From Hyphomonas sp. (GTDB lineage: Bacteria > Pseudomonadota > Alphaproteobacteria > Caulobacterales > Hyphomonadaceae), in the NCBI RefSeq assembly GCF_013823385.1, contig NZ_PNMA01000021.1, forward strand, positions 1 to 64,000: DNA of 64,000 nt, written 5' to 3'. A program made the position numbers and the translations under genes. Shown here piece after piece: positions 44,388 through 52,877 of the stretch (positions are counted from its first letter, which is position 1; every line of letters begins with the position of its first letter). The notes below the pieces were generated by a model. The model was given only the letters and a program-made list of their open reading frames with translations. It made no database searches and was not told where the DNA came from.

Positions 44388-45029
44388 TTGAAAAGCCTCC
44401 TGATCCTTGAAGACGTTGCGGAGACCCGCACCTGGCTTTGCGAGATCGCGCGCGAGGCCTTTCCCGGCTGCTCCCTGCATGAGGAAGGCAGCGTGCGCGG
44501 CGGCATCACCGCCGCCACCGGGGCACGGTTTGACCTTGCGATGCTGGACCTGGGCCTCCCCGATGGTTCCGGCCTCGATGTGCTGCGCAAGGTGAAGCAG
44601 GAAAGCCCCGAGACGATCTGCGTGGTCACCACCGTCATGGGCGATGACGCCTGGATTGTCGGCGCGCTGTCTGCCGGGGCAAACGGTTATCTCCTCAAAG
44701 ACCAGCCGCAGGATACGCTGGTGCGTCAGCTTCGTCAGATTGCAGATGGGGTCCCGGCGCTGTCGCCGTCGATTGCCCGGCGCATCATGGATCATTTCCG
44801 CCTTACCGGCCCGGCCGCCCCCGATGATGATCTCACCGCCCGCGAGCGCGATGTGCTGGCCCTGATCGGGCGCGGCATGCGCAATGGCGAAGTCGCCCGC
44901 GCGCTGGACCTCAGCGAGAATACGGTGGCCAGCTATATCAAGGGCATCTACCGCAAGCTCGGCATATCCTCCCGCGCCGAAGCCTCCTGGCATGCCACCC
45001 GCATGGGCCTGACGACCGACCGGAGCTGA
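44388..45029 (+). CDS. NarL/LuxR-family response regulator
   Basis: The 213-residue regulator has a receiver domain (about 1-120: LLILEDVAETR, phospho-Asp in MLDLGLPDGSG, VTTVMGDD, Lys in YLLKD). A LuxR-type helix-turn-helix follows (about 145-205: LTARERDVLALIGRGMRNGEVARALDLSENTVASYIKGIYRKLG). The start codon is TTG at 44388, supported by GAGGAAAGGA upstream. The histidine kinase gene converges on it with only four bases between stop codons, so they probably form a two-component pair transcribed from opposite ends. Targets are unknown; the downstream TonB receptor gene is a candidate. Confidence 0.88.
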   Translation: MKSLLILEDVAETRTWLCEIAREAFPGCSLHEEGSVRGGITAATGARFDLAMLDLGLPDGSGLDVLRKVKQESPETICVVTTVMGDDAWIVGALSAGANGYLLKDQPQDTLVRQLRQIADGVPALSPSIARRIMDHFRLTGPAAPDDDLTARERDVLALIGRGMRNGEVARALDLSENTVASYIKGIYRKLGISSRAEASWHATRMGLTTDRS

Positions 45030-45033
45030 CTGC

Positions 45034-46908
45034 CTACTCCGCCACCATCTCGAACACCGGAATGCGCGCCGCCAGGCAAGTTCCCGTCTCGCTCTCCAGC
45101 GTCATTTCGCCCCCGAAGCTCTCCACACGGATCTTCATGTTGCCAAGGCCATTGCCCAGCGAGGCTGTCTGCGTGGGCAGGCCCTTGCCGTCATCGGCCA
45201 CCTTCAGGTGCAACCAGTCCGCATCCAGCCGGATCGTCACATCCACAGCGCGCGCCCCGGCATGCTTGATCGTGTTGCTCACTGCCTCGCGGATCAGCGC
45301 CCGCAGGGCGTGAACCTTCTGCCGCGAAAGCAGCGCGCCCGGCGCCGCCTGCAGCGTCCAGCCAAGCGTGATGCCATGCGGCTCCAGCCGGTCTGCCGTT
45401 TCTGCCCGCAGGTCGGCCAGCACATCTTCCATCGGTGCCTCGGCGCCCTGGGCATTGTTGATCACGTCGCGAATGTCGGTCAGCGTCTCGCGGATCATCG
45501 CGTCCTTGCGCCCGGTCTCGCGCGAGTGCAGCGCCCGCAGCAGCTGCGCGCCAATATTGTCATGAATGTCCCGCGCAATCCGCGCGCGTTCCTCCGAAAC
45601 GCCGCGGTCATAGGCGTTCCGGTTCTCCTCGGCATAGCGCATCAGCTTCACGATCTGCGCCGCCAGCGTCACATCCTTGGGCGAATAAAGCCCGCGCCCG
45701 CCATTCTTGTAGCGCAGGCTCAGGGGCGGAGAGTCGGCAACACCCGGCAACACCATCAGCGTGCCCTCATCCTCCACCCGCACGCGCGCCACTGCCTCTT
45801 CCACCGGCTTCACTTCCAGAGGCCCGAAAATGTCCCGCATCAGCTTGCGCCAGCGCCCGGCCCGCTCCTCACCGCTCGGGCGCAGCGCAATGTCGATCAC
45901 CGCGCGGAAAAGCTCGGCCTCATCCGGGCGTGCCTGCCCGGTCAGCTTGCGCCAGGCAAGGCTGCGCATCGGCAGATACACCGCCGCCGCCGCCAGCAGC
46001 GCCACGGAGAACGCCGCCCCCGGCTCGAAGGAAAGGATGCCGATCAGCGCCAGATCCAGCGCCAGCACCGCCAGCGCGGCCAGGAAGTGGAACATCAGCT
46101 GGAACGCCCAGCCGCCCAGCCCGAACACGCGGAACCGCATCAGCCCCACCGTCAGCGCCACATAGATCAGCAGGAAAAAGCCAAAGGCGATGTTCTCGTC
46201 CAGCAGCGGCGTAAACCCGAACGTATGCGGAAACGCCACGGTCGAGATAAACCCGCCCGCCCCCAGCACCACCGCCGCGCCCAGCCACAGCGCAATCGAG
46301 CGCTGCACCGGATCATCCCGCGTCGCAAAGATCTGCCAGCCCACGAGCGCGAAGATGCCCACCATCTCCCAGAAGGTGATCGGATGCACCAGCATGAAAT
46401 CCGGCGAGGGCCCGAACATCACCCAATAGGTCACCCCGCCAAAGCCCAGCACGGTGGCCGCCATCATCCAGCGCCAGCCCGGCAGCTTCACCGGATAGAT
46501 CATGAACAGGCACATCATCACGATGCCAAAGCCCGATGCGCCGATACAGTTGATGATCCCCGCCAGCAGATAGCCCGCATCACTCAGGGGCATCGCAAAC
46601 AGCCACACCACCGCCGCCGCCGAGAACATCAGCGTCGTCAGCCCGCTCACCGCAAAGAGGATCGCCGCAGGGTCTGCCGGCTTCAGCGCCCACACCCAGG
46701 CCGACACCATGCACGCGCCAAAGCCCACCAGCAGCGACACCCAGACCCCGGCCCCCACCGCGAAGGGGGATCGCCACTGCTGCACATGGTCACTCCAGCC
46801 GGTGGCCGGTTGCAGCGCCGCCACCGCCATCATCCCCGTCACCACCACCACCAGCACCGCCGGCACGGCAAACCGCACCAGCGGCGTATTCAGATCCTGC
46901 ACTCTCAT
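45034..46908 (-). CDS. Sensor histidine kinase of the NarX/DegS type (HisKA_3), multi-pass
   Basis: The 624-residue kinase has about ten N-terminal membrane helices (about 10-330, for example AVPAVLVVVVTGMMAVAAL). A linker of about 110 residues precedes a HisKA_3 domain with phospho-His in ERARIARDIHDNIGAQLLR (about residue 446). The HATPase domain has REAVSNTIKHAGA and VADDGKGLP..GNGLGNMKIRV. The kinase class matches NarL-type regulators, supporting pairing with the convergent gene. Start 46908 begins just before the first helix; the longer frame back to 47061 is Gly/Arg-rich and unlikely. The signal sensed is not evident. Confidence 0.87.
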   Translation of the reverse strand: MRVQDLNTPLVRFAVPAVLVVVVTGMMAVAALQPATGWSDHVQQWRSPFAVGAGVWVSLLVGFGACMVSAWVWALKPADPAAILFAVSGLTTLMFSAAAVVWLFAMPLSDAGYLLAGIINCIGASGFGIVMMCLFMIYPVKLPGWRWMMAATVLGFGGVTYWVMFGPSPDFMLVHPITFWEMVGIFALVGWQIFATRDDPVQRSIALWLGAAVVLGAGGFISTVAFPHTFGFTPLLDENIAFGFFLLIYVALTVGLMRFRVFGLGGWAFQLMFHFLAALAVLALDLALIGILSFEPGAAFSVALLAAAAVYLPMRSLAWRKLTGQARPDEAELFRAVIDIALRPSGEERAGRWRKLMRDIFGPLEVKPVEEAVARVRVEDEGTLMVLPGVADSPPLSLRYKNGGRGLYSPKDVTLAAQIVKLMRYAEENRNAYDRGVSEERARIARDIHDNIGAQLLRALHSRETGRKDAMIRETLTDIRDVINNAQGAEAPMEDVLADLRAETADRLEPHGITLGWTLQAAPGALLSRQKVHALRALIREAVSNTIKHAGARAVDVTIRLDADWLHLKVADDGKGLPTQTASLGNGLGNMKIRVESFGGEMTLESETGTCLAARIPVFEMVAE

Positions 46909-47163
46909 GCCTGGACGCGTCCCTCTTCCACCCCTGCCATAGAGGCTGCCCTGCTGCCGAAGTAAACCGCTCCCCCACCAGCCGATGCGCGCCTTGCCGT
47001 CTCCCCCCGGAACAGGGGGGCCTTCCGCGCGCGCCTCAGGCGAGTGTGAGGTCCCTGCCACACTATCACTTTCGATAGCTTGTATCCCGCCCCGCCTTAC
47101 GGGAACCGTGCAGCATTACAGAAGTCTGCCGCCCTCCCAGAGCAGACGTTGCGGAGGAAATCC

Positions 47164-49752
47164 ATGAAACGTCAAAAACCCTTTAGTCGTATTGTATTCG
47201 GCGGTGCCTCGGCGCTGGCGATCACCCTGTCGGCCCCTGCCCTTGCCCAGGAAGCCACGCCCGAGGCCGCGCCTCCGGCCGCTGCCCAGCCGGCAAGCTC
47301 GGACTCCGACCTGAAACTCGGCTCCATCACCGTCACGGCCACCCGCCGCGAAGAGTCCGCCCAGGACGTTCCGATGGCGATCCAGGCCTTCAGCGAAGAC
47401 ACGCTGAACCAGCTCAACATCAATTCGGTGGAAGACCTCACCACCGTCGTGCCCGGCTTCTCGGTATCCCAGTCCTATCAGGGCGTGCCGACCTACACGC
47501 TGCGCGGCATCGGCTTCAACACGATCAACCTCTCGGCCACCTCCACCGTCGGCACCTATGTCGATGAGGTCGCCTACCCCTACCCGTTCATGAACTCCGG
47601 CCCGGTGTTTGACGTTTCCCGCGTCGAAGTCCTGAAAGGCCCGCAGGGCACCCTCTTCGGCCGCAACACCACCGCCGGCCTGATCAACGTCGTCACCAAC
47701 AAGCCGGTCGACGAATTCCAGGCCATGGCGAAAGCCGAAATCGGCAATTACGACACCTGGAACCTCGAAGGCATGGTCAACCTGCCGATCTCCGAGACCG
47801 TCCAGGCCCGCTTTGCCATCCGCAGCGAGAACAGCGACAAGGGCTGGCAGCGCTCGATGTCCCGCCCGGATGAAGACCGCGGCACCGTCGACAAGCTCGG
47901 CTTCCGCGCGGCTCTCGCCCTTCAGCCGACGGACAAGCTGGACGTGAACCTCAGCTACAATGGCTGGATCAACAAGTCCGACACGATTGCCGCTCAGGGC
48001 ATCGGCCTCACCCCCAGCACCAACCCGACCTTCATCGTGCCGGGCACAACCGGCCCATCGGCCACTTCGGCCTTCAACGCGCCGGGCCTGATCGCCTTCC
48101 TCCAGAACAACCGCCCCAGCAGCTCCAGGGATGCGGACTGGGTGCCTTACAATGTCCGTGCAGCAACCATTGCCGGCGTTCCGGGTATGACGGATGACAA
48201 CAAGGAAGACTCCACCTTCCACGCCTTCCGGGCCGGCATCAACTACACCTTCGACAACGACCTGACGCTGGTCTCGCTCACCGGCTACAACAAGCTGGAG
48301 CGGGAAGCGATCCTCGACTTCTCCGGCGCGCCCTATCAGATCCTGAACCAGGATATCGATGGCGAAATCAAGTCGTTCAGCCAGGAACTGCGCCTTGAAG
48401 GCCAGACCGACCGCATCAACTGGCTCGTCGGCGCCTATTACGGCAAGGACGAGACGCTCGACACCAACCGCACGATGCTGCGCGATAACGCCAACTCGAA
48501 CTTCATTTCGACGGCGGCCTATCTCCTCACCGTCAACCCCGCCGCGCTCGGCTTTGATCCGGCCACTGTTGGTCCGCTCGTTGCCTTCGTGAACCGCGAT
48601 CCGGAAACCGGCCTGCCCTACACGGCCGCCGAACTGCTCAACTCGTTCCAGACCTACCGCGACAGCGGCGACTTTGAAACGACCACGCAGAGCATCTTCG
48701 CCAATATCGACTGGGAAATTTCGCCCGAATTCTCGCTCACCACGGGCCTGCGCTACACAGAAGACAAGCAGAACTATACCGGCTGCTCGGCAGACGTGAA
48801 CGGCTCCATGCAGCCCAACGTCAACGTGTTCAACCGCGTCTTCTTCACCGGCATCTACGGCCTTGCGGCTCCGCCGGCAGCGCTGCAGGAAAATGGCTGC
48901 AACACCTATGACGTTGCCTCCAACACCTTCGGTCCGGTCACCTCCAGCACCAAGGAAGATAATGTCAGCTGGCGGATCGTCGGCAACTGGACGCCGCGCG
49001 ACAACATGCTGCTGTTCGCCTCGGTCACCCAGGGCTACAAGTCGGCCTCCACGCCGGTGAACGCCGCCTCCAAATCAGAGCAGAACGCCCCGGCCACCCA
49101 GGAAGGCCTGCTGGCCTATGAAGTCGGCATGAAGGCCCAGTTCTTCAACCAGCGCCTCCAGGCCAACAGCTCGTTCTTCTTCTATGACTATGAAGACAAG
49201 CAGGTAGCCTCCTTCTTCCCGGACCCGATTTACCGCGCCCTCTCGCGTCTGCAGAACGTGCCCAAATCGGAAGCCTATGGTTTCGAGACGGAGCTGACCT
49301 GGCTCATCAACGAAAACCTCACCGCAATGGGCGGCCTCACGCTGCTGCAAACCGAGATCAAGGAATTCGACACCTCCGACAGCTTCGGTCTGCCGACCAG
49401 CCGCGCGGGCGATCCCTTCCTCTACAGCCCGGAGACGAGCCTCAGCCTGGCCCTGCTGTACAACCGTCCGGTTACGGATCGCTATGGCGTGCGCGGCTCG
49501 CTCAGCGGCCGCTGGCAGAGCGAGTCCACAGCCGGCGATCCGGATGATCCGCTCTATGACATCGACTCCTACGGCGTCCTCAATGGTTCGATAGGCCTCT
49601 ACACGCTGAACGATACCTGGGAATTCTCCATCTGGGGTCAGAACCTCACGGACGAGTATTACACCCAGCAGGTCACGACGAACGCCAACGTCGTCGTGCG
49701 CTATGGCAGCAAGCCGCGCACCTATGGCGCGGCCCTGACCTACCGCTTCTAA
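47164..49752 (+). CDS. TonB-dependent receptor
   Basis: The 862-residue outer-membrane protein has a signal peptide cleaved after ALAQ (about residue 29) and a TonB box LGSITVTATRRE. Its plug domain contains DVSRVEVLKGPQGTLFGRNTTAGLINVVT, and the 22-strand barrel ends in a terminal aromatic (YRF). It takes up large substrates using the proton-motive force. The subfamily is the broad Caulobacter/sphingomonad type lacking obvious siderophore specificity. GGAGGAA precedes the ATG. It is monocistronic with its own terminator, and divergent from the sensor kinase gene, which may regulate it. Confidence 0.92.
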   Translation: MKRQKPFSRIVFGGASALAITLSAPALAQEATPEAAPPAAAQPASSDSDLKLGSITVTATRREESAQDVPMAIQAFSEDTLNQLNINSVEDLTTVVPGFSVSQSYQGVPTYTLRGIGFNTINLSATSTVGTYVDEVAYPYPFMNSGPVFDVSRVEVLKGPQGTLFGRNTTAGLINVVTNKPVDEFQAMAKAEIGNYDTWNLEGMVNLPISETVQARFAIRSENSDKGWQRSMSRPDEDRGTVDKLGFRAALALQPTDKLDVNLSYNGWINKSDTIAAQGIGLTPSTNPTFIVPGTTGPSATSAFNAPGLIAFLQNNRPSSSRDADWVPYNVRAATIAGVPGMTDDNKEDSTFHAFRAGINYTFDNDLTLVSLTGYNKLEREAILDFSGAPYQILNQDIDGEIKSFSQELRLEGQTDRINWLVGAYYGKDETLDTNRTMLRDNANSNFISTAAYLLTVNPAALGFDPATVGPLVAFVNRDPETGLPYTAAELLNSFQTYRDSGDFETTTQSIFANIDWEISPEFSLTTGLRYTEDKQNYTGCSADVNGSMQPNVNVFNRVFFTGIYGLAAPPAALQENGCNTYDVASNTFGPVTSSTKEDNVSWRIVGNWTPRDNMLLFASVTQGYKSASTPVNAASKSEQNAPATQEGLLAYEVGMKAQFFNQRLQANSSFFFYDYEDKQVASFFPDPIYRALSRLQNVPKSEAYGFETELTWLINENLTAMGGLTLLQTEIKEFDTSDSFGLPTSRAGDPFLYSPETSLSLALLYNRPVTDRYGVRGSLSGRWQSESTAGDPDDPLYDIDSYGVLNGSIGLYTLNDTWEFSIWGQNLTDEYYTQQVTTNANVVVRYGSKPRTYGAALTYRF

Positions 49753-49769
49753 CGGGGTTTCTTCCTGTA

Positions 49770-49811
49770 AACCGGCCGCAGCTTCACACCGCTGCGGCCG
49801 GTTCTTTTTTT
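49770..49811 (+). terminator. Rho-independent terminator of the TonB receptor gene
   Basis: AACCGGCCGCAGC (49770-49782) pairs perfectly with GCTGCGGCCGGTT (49791-49803) around an 8-base loop and is followed by CTTTTTTTG. It begins 18 bases after the stop codon. Confidence 0.95.
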
Positions 49812-49834
49812 GTCTGCAGTCTGCGCCGGGGTCA

Positions 49835-51532
49835 TCAGCCTGCGGAAAGTGTCAGCTCGCCGGCCCGCCCGTCTTCGCCGCGCTCTGCGCGCGCCACCAC
49901 CAGGGTGCGTGCTTCAAAGTCGCGCGAGCGCACCGTGCTCATCCCGATATAGTCGGCCTGCGCGCGCTCCCGCGTCAGCGTCAGCAGCACGAAGCCCTTG
50001 TCCTTCACATTGGCAAAGCGCACGCCCCGGTTCTTCTCGGGGATGGCGCGCGCCGCGATCTCGAAGATGCGCGGATCGCTGGTGATATTCTCATATCCCC
50101 CCGGTGAGGTGATGCTGCCGGTGGCAAACTCAACGCCCGCCAACGCCCCGTCGCTCTGCCGGTAGAGGTCGCTTGCCCAGAACATATGGCTGTCCCCCGA
50201 CAGCACCACCAGATTGGCCTGCGCCGCGATGGCGCAGGAGAGCAGCCGCTCGCGCGCCGCCGGATACCCGTCCCAGGAATCCAGGTTCACCGGCAGGCCG
50301 AGCTTCGAGCGCTCCACCCAGCGGGCCGAATAGCCGCCCTTCTCGCGCACGGCCTCCAGAATGTCCTCCGGCAGGAGCGCGGTGTAGTCGGGTGTCCGCA
50401 TCGGCGCCATCACGGTCTGATTGCCCAGCACCTGCCAGGCCGTGCCGGCAGCGGCCGAGCGCTTCAGCTCGCCAGCCAGCCACGCTTCCTGCGGCGCCCC
50501 CAGCATCGTGCGGGCCGGGTCTGCCAGCGGCCCGGCCTCGAAGGCCTCCGGATCGCTCACCCCGCTGAGGCTCAGCGCCTCGCCCCGGCCCGTCAGCCGC
50601 GACTCGATCAGGATCAGCGAGGCGATCTCGCCAAACTCATAGGTCCGCGTCAGCGACCTGGCCGCCTCGCCGGGCGTTGGATCGCGCATCGGCATCCACT
50701 CGAAGTAGGCCTGCAGCGCCGCCTCGCAGCGCGCCGCCCAGCTCCCCTGCGTGTCTTCCTTGTGATTGGCCGCCCCGCCCATCCAGCTGTTGTTGGCCGT
50801 CTCGTGATCGTCCCAGATGGTGATGAACGCGGCGGCGGCATGGGCGGCCTGAAGGTCGGGGTCGCGCCGGTAGGCGGCAAAGCGTGCGCGGTAGTCCTCC
50901 AGCGTCACGGCGTCATGCGCGGGCTCGGCAAACCGCCCCAGCGCGCGGCCGGTCTCCCCGTCATACCCATCCGGCCCGTATTCGTAGATGTAGTCCCCCA
51001 GATGGATCACGGCGTCGATGCCGGGCGTCTCCGCGATGGTCCGGTAGGCGTTGTAGAAGCCGGAGCCGAAATTGGCGCAGGAGGCGACCGCCAGGTGCAC
51101 TTTCTGTCCGGATTTGTCCGGAAGTGTCCGGAATTGTCCAATGCCTGACACCGCCTGTCCGGCGCGGAAGCGGTAAAAGTAGCGATTGCCGGGCGCGAGT
51201 GATTCGACATCCACCTTCAGCGTGTAGTCCCGTGCTGTGGTCGCCAGCCCCGTTCCCTTGCGCACTATCCGGCGGAATCCGGTGTCTTCGGCCACCTCAA
51301 ATCCCACCGGAATCGCCGCCACATCCGGGTTGTAGGCCCGCGTCCAGATCACCATCGAGGTCGCCGTGGGGTCGCCGCTCGCCACGCCGGAGGTGAACAC
51401 TGCATCAATATCAGGCGCCTTCCGCGTCGCCGCGCAGCCGCCCAGAAGCGTAAACCCACCCCCCAGCCCCAGCAGCGCCTCGCGCCGGCTGATCCCTGTA
51501 TTGCTTCTGTTTTTTGTCGGGGTTTGTGTCAT
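49835..51532 (-). CDS. phoD: PhoD-family alkaline phosphatase, Tat-exported
   Basis: The 565-residue protein belongs to the PhoD family. It has SGDPTATSMVIWTRA, an N-terminal beta-sandwich domain, LGDYIYEYG (metal ligand Asp), TIWDDHETANNSW, and GDSHMFWASDL near the C terminus. The N terminus has twin-arginine SRREALLGLGG followed by a lipobox-like LLGGC. It is thus exported folded and possibly lipidated. It hydrolyses phosphomono- and diesters with calcium and iron. Residues about 131-144 (GIGQFRTLPDKSGQ) are encoded by a 10-bp repeat array. GGAG precedes the ATG. It is the second secreted phosphatase in the window. Confidence 0.9.
   Translation of the reverse strand: MTQTPTKNRSNTGISRREALLGLGGGFTLLGGCAATRKAPDIDAVFTSGVASGDPTATSMVIWTRAYNPDVAAIPVGFEVAEDTGFRRIVRKGTGLATTARDYTLKVDVESLAPGNRYFYRFRAGQAVSGIGQFRTLPDKSGQKVHLAVASCANFGSGFYNAYRTIAETPGIDAVIHLGDYIYEYGPDGYDGETGRALGRFAEPAHDAVTLEDYRARFAAYRRDPDLQAAHAAAAFITIWDDHETANNSWMGGAANHKEDTQGSWAARCEAALQAYFEWMPMRDPTPGEAARSLTRTYEFGEIASLILIESRLTGRGEALSLSGVSDPEAFEAGPLADPARTMLGAPQEAWLAGELKRSAAAGTAWQVLGNQTVMAPMRTPDYTALLPEDILEAVREKGGYSARWVERSKLGLPVNLDSWDGYPAARERLLSCAIAAQANLVVLSGDSHMFWASDLYRQSDGALAGVEFATGSITSPGGYENITSDPRIFEIAARAIPEKNRGVRFANVKDKGFVLLTLTRERAQADYIGMSTVRSRDFEARTLVVARAERGEDGRAGELTLSAG
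51103..51140. repeat. 10-bp-periodic TGTCCGGA repeat, copy C (inside phoD)
   Basis: Four units (TTTCTGTCCG, GATTTGTCCG, GAAGTGTCCG, GAATTGTCCA) occur in the coding sequence of phoD, on the junction between its beta-sandwich and catalytic domains. The encoded peptide GQFRTLPDKSGQ resembles that encoded by copy B. Confidence 0.75.
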
Positions 51533-51595
51533 CAGGTCGCTCCGGCGCGTGAGGTTTCAGGCAGCAGGCTGCAAGCCTTACACGGGATACGCAAC

Positions 51596-51621
51596 ACTGA
51601 GATGTTAGCTGATATGTTTGA
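51596..51621. promoter_or_regulatory. Operator-like element 1 of the Rut-like locus
   Basis: Half-elements ACTGAGATGT and ATATGTTTGA flank the spacer TAGCTG. The layout and core CTGAWATGTYWG recur at 52763-52788 and 59295-59320. It lies about 175 bases upstream of the GntR-family gene. Confidence 0.5.
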
Positions 51622-51796
51622 CTTTTGCCCCCTGTGCGCCAAGTTGCCATCAGGCGAAGTCTCTGCGCAGCAGCTAGGCATCTCCCCAGAATAAGACACG
51701 CCCAAACCGCTCAATTTGAGGATGGGCTTGCCACAACCAATGCGATAACAAAGCCTGCCAACATAAATAATGCGCAGGCACCAGGGAGCAGACGAC

Positions 51797-52510
51797 ATGG
51801 GCACACAAACAAAAACAAGGCCCAGGGAAGATATGGTTCCGTTTCACCAGCAGGGATTCAGCGACGTCCGCCACACTGAGGACTGGGCGCCGGACCTTCA
51901 GAAGTCGAAAGCGTATGAACAGATCCTGCTGGATATCATCCTCGGTGTCCTCCCCCCCAGCGCGCGGCTGGACGAACTCGGTCTCGCCAAACAATACAAT
52001 CTCGGCGTCGCCGGTGTGCGCGACGCGCTCGCCCGGCTGTCCCTGGAAGGCATGGTGCTGCGCCGCCCCCGTTCAGGCACCATCGTTGCCTCCATTGATG
52101 TGCAGGAAGTGCAGCAGGCCTACGAAGTCCGCTGCCTGCTGGAGCCCCAGGCCGCCTTCCTCGCCGCCCAGCACGCCTCCCGCGCCGAAATCGAGGAGAT
52201 CCTCACCGCCTTTGACGGCGCCGAGGCCGCCGCCAAGCGCCGGGATTTTCGCGCCATCATCGCCATGGACCAGAAATTCCACCGCGCCGTCGCCATTGCC
52301 AGCCACAATCTCAGCCTCGCGCGGATCGTCATCAACCTCCACAACAAGGCCGCCCGCTACTGGTACTACTCAATGACCACGCGGCCGGATGAAGACCGGC
52401 TGGAAGACATCGCCAACCACCGCATCGCCGCCAAAGCCATTGCCAAGGGCGATGGCTCGGCCGCCATGAAGGCGATGCTCGTGGTGATGGGCGACAAGAC
52501 CGCCGACTGA
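51797..52510 (+). CDS. GntR-family regulator, FCD subfamily
   Basis: The 237-residue protein has an N-terminal winged helix (about 30-100: AYEQILLDIILGVLPPSARLDELGLAKQYNLGVAGVRDALARLSLEGMVLRRPRSGTIVA in outline). A C-terminal all-helical FCD ligand domain (about 105-230) carries metal/ligand-type residues in YEVRCLLEPQAA, DQKFHRAV and ANHRIAAKAI. FCD regulators usually sense carboxylic acids or pathway intermediates and repress neighbouring catabolic genes. GGGAGC precedes ATG 51797. It heads the Rut-like catabolic locus, and an element shared by three promoters there is a plausible binding site. Confidence 0.88.
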   Translation: MGTQTKTRPREDMVPFHQQGFSDVRHTEDWAPDLQKSKAYEQILLDIILGVLPPSARLDELGLAKQYNLGVAGVRDALARLSLEGMVLRRPRSGTIVASIDVQEVQQAYEVRCLLEPQAAFLAAQHASRAEIEEILTAFDGAEAAAKRRDFRAIIAMDQKFHRAVAIASHNLSLARIVINLHNKAARYWYYSMTTRPDEDRLEDIANHRIAAKAIAKGDGSAAMKAMLVVMGDKTAD

Positions 52511-52762
52511 TCCTTCCGCAATTCGGGCGCCCGCCTGCAGAAACCGCACAGGTTTCGGGCAGTCACTTACTTGATTGATATCCAATCAGGTGAAGCGCTT
52601 TTGCCGTGCGCAGAGCATTGCCCTTTATAAGTATGTCTCCGGAGGGAGGCTTTGCGGGCTCCTGCAGCGCCGCCAGGCCTTGTGCTTTGCCGGAAACCAT
52701 AGTCCCGCAGATTGCTGCACCGCACGATTGCTGGGCGACGCCGCGCCGGACGTGCCGATATT

Positions 52763-52788
52763 TTGAACATGTTAACTGAAATGTTAGT
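52763..52788. promoter_or_regulatory. Operator-like element 2 of the Rut-like locus
   Basis: Half-elements TTGAACATGT and AAATGTTAGT flank spacer TAACTG, matching the elements at 51596 and 59295. An outer inverted repeat TTTGAAC/GTTCAAA encloses it. It lies about 90 bases before the TonB receptor start. Confidence 0.55.
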
Positions 52789-52834
52789 TCAAATATCAGA
52801 TGCGGCTGTTTTTCCGCCCCCGCCTCCCTGAACT

Positions 52835-52871
52835 GACCTCATAGCCAACCCGCCGCAGCCTATGAGGGGTC
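52835..52871 (+). promoter_or_regulatory. Hairpin covering the ribosome-binding site of the TonB receptor gene
   Basis: GACC plus TCATAG (52835-52844) can pair with CTATGA (52860-52865) and GGTC (52868-52871), with two bulged G. The Shine-Dalgarno GAGGGG (52864-52869) lies in the 3' arm, seven bases ahead of the ATG. Translation would be blocked while it is folded. Confidence 0.45.
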
Positions 52872-52877
52872 CAAGAC

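Larger units (their letters stand above)
52511..52877. promoter_or_regulatory. Long regulatory leader of the TonB-receptor operon
   Basis: These 367 bases hold no supported gene. Seen features are an inverted repeat TGATTG/CAATCA (52572-52588), the second shared operator-like element (52763-52788) with outer arms TTTGAAC/GTTCAAA (52762-52793), and a hairpin over the ribosome-binding site (52835-52871). The AT-rich patch at 52755-52800 is the likeliest promoter location. Confidence 0.5.

Noticed and set aside
45208-46965. Open frame of about 585 codons on the plus strand opposite the sensor kinase
   Set aside because: The product is Arg/His/Gln-rich and domainless, typical of the antisense of a GC-rich membrane-protein gene.
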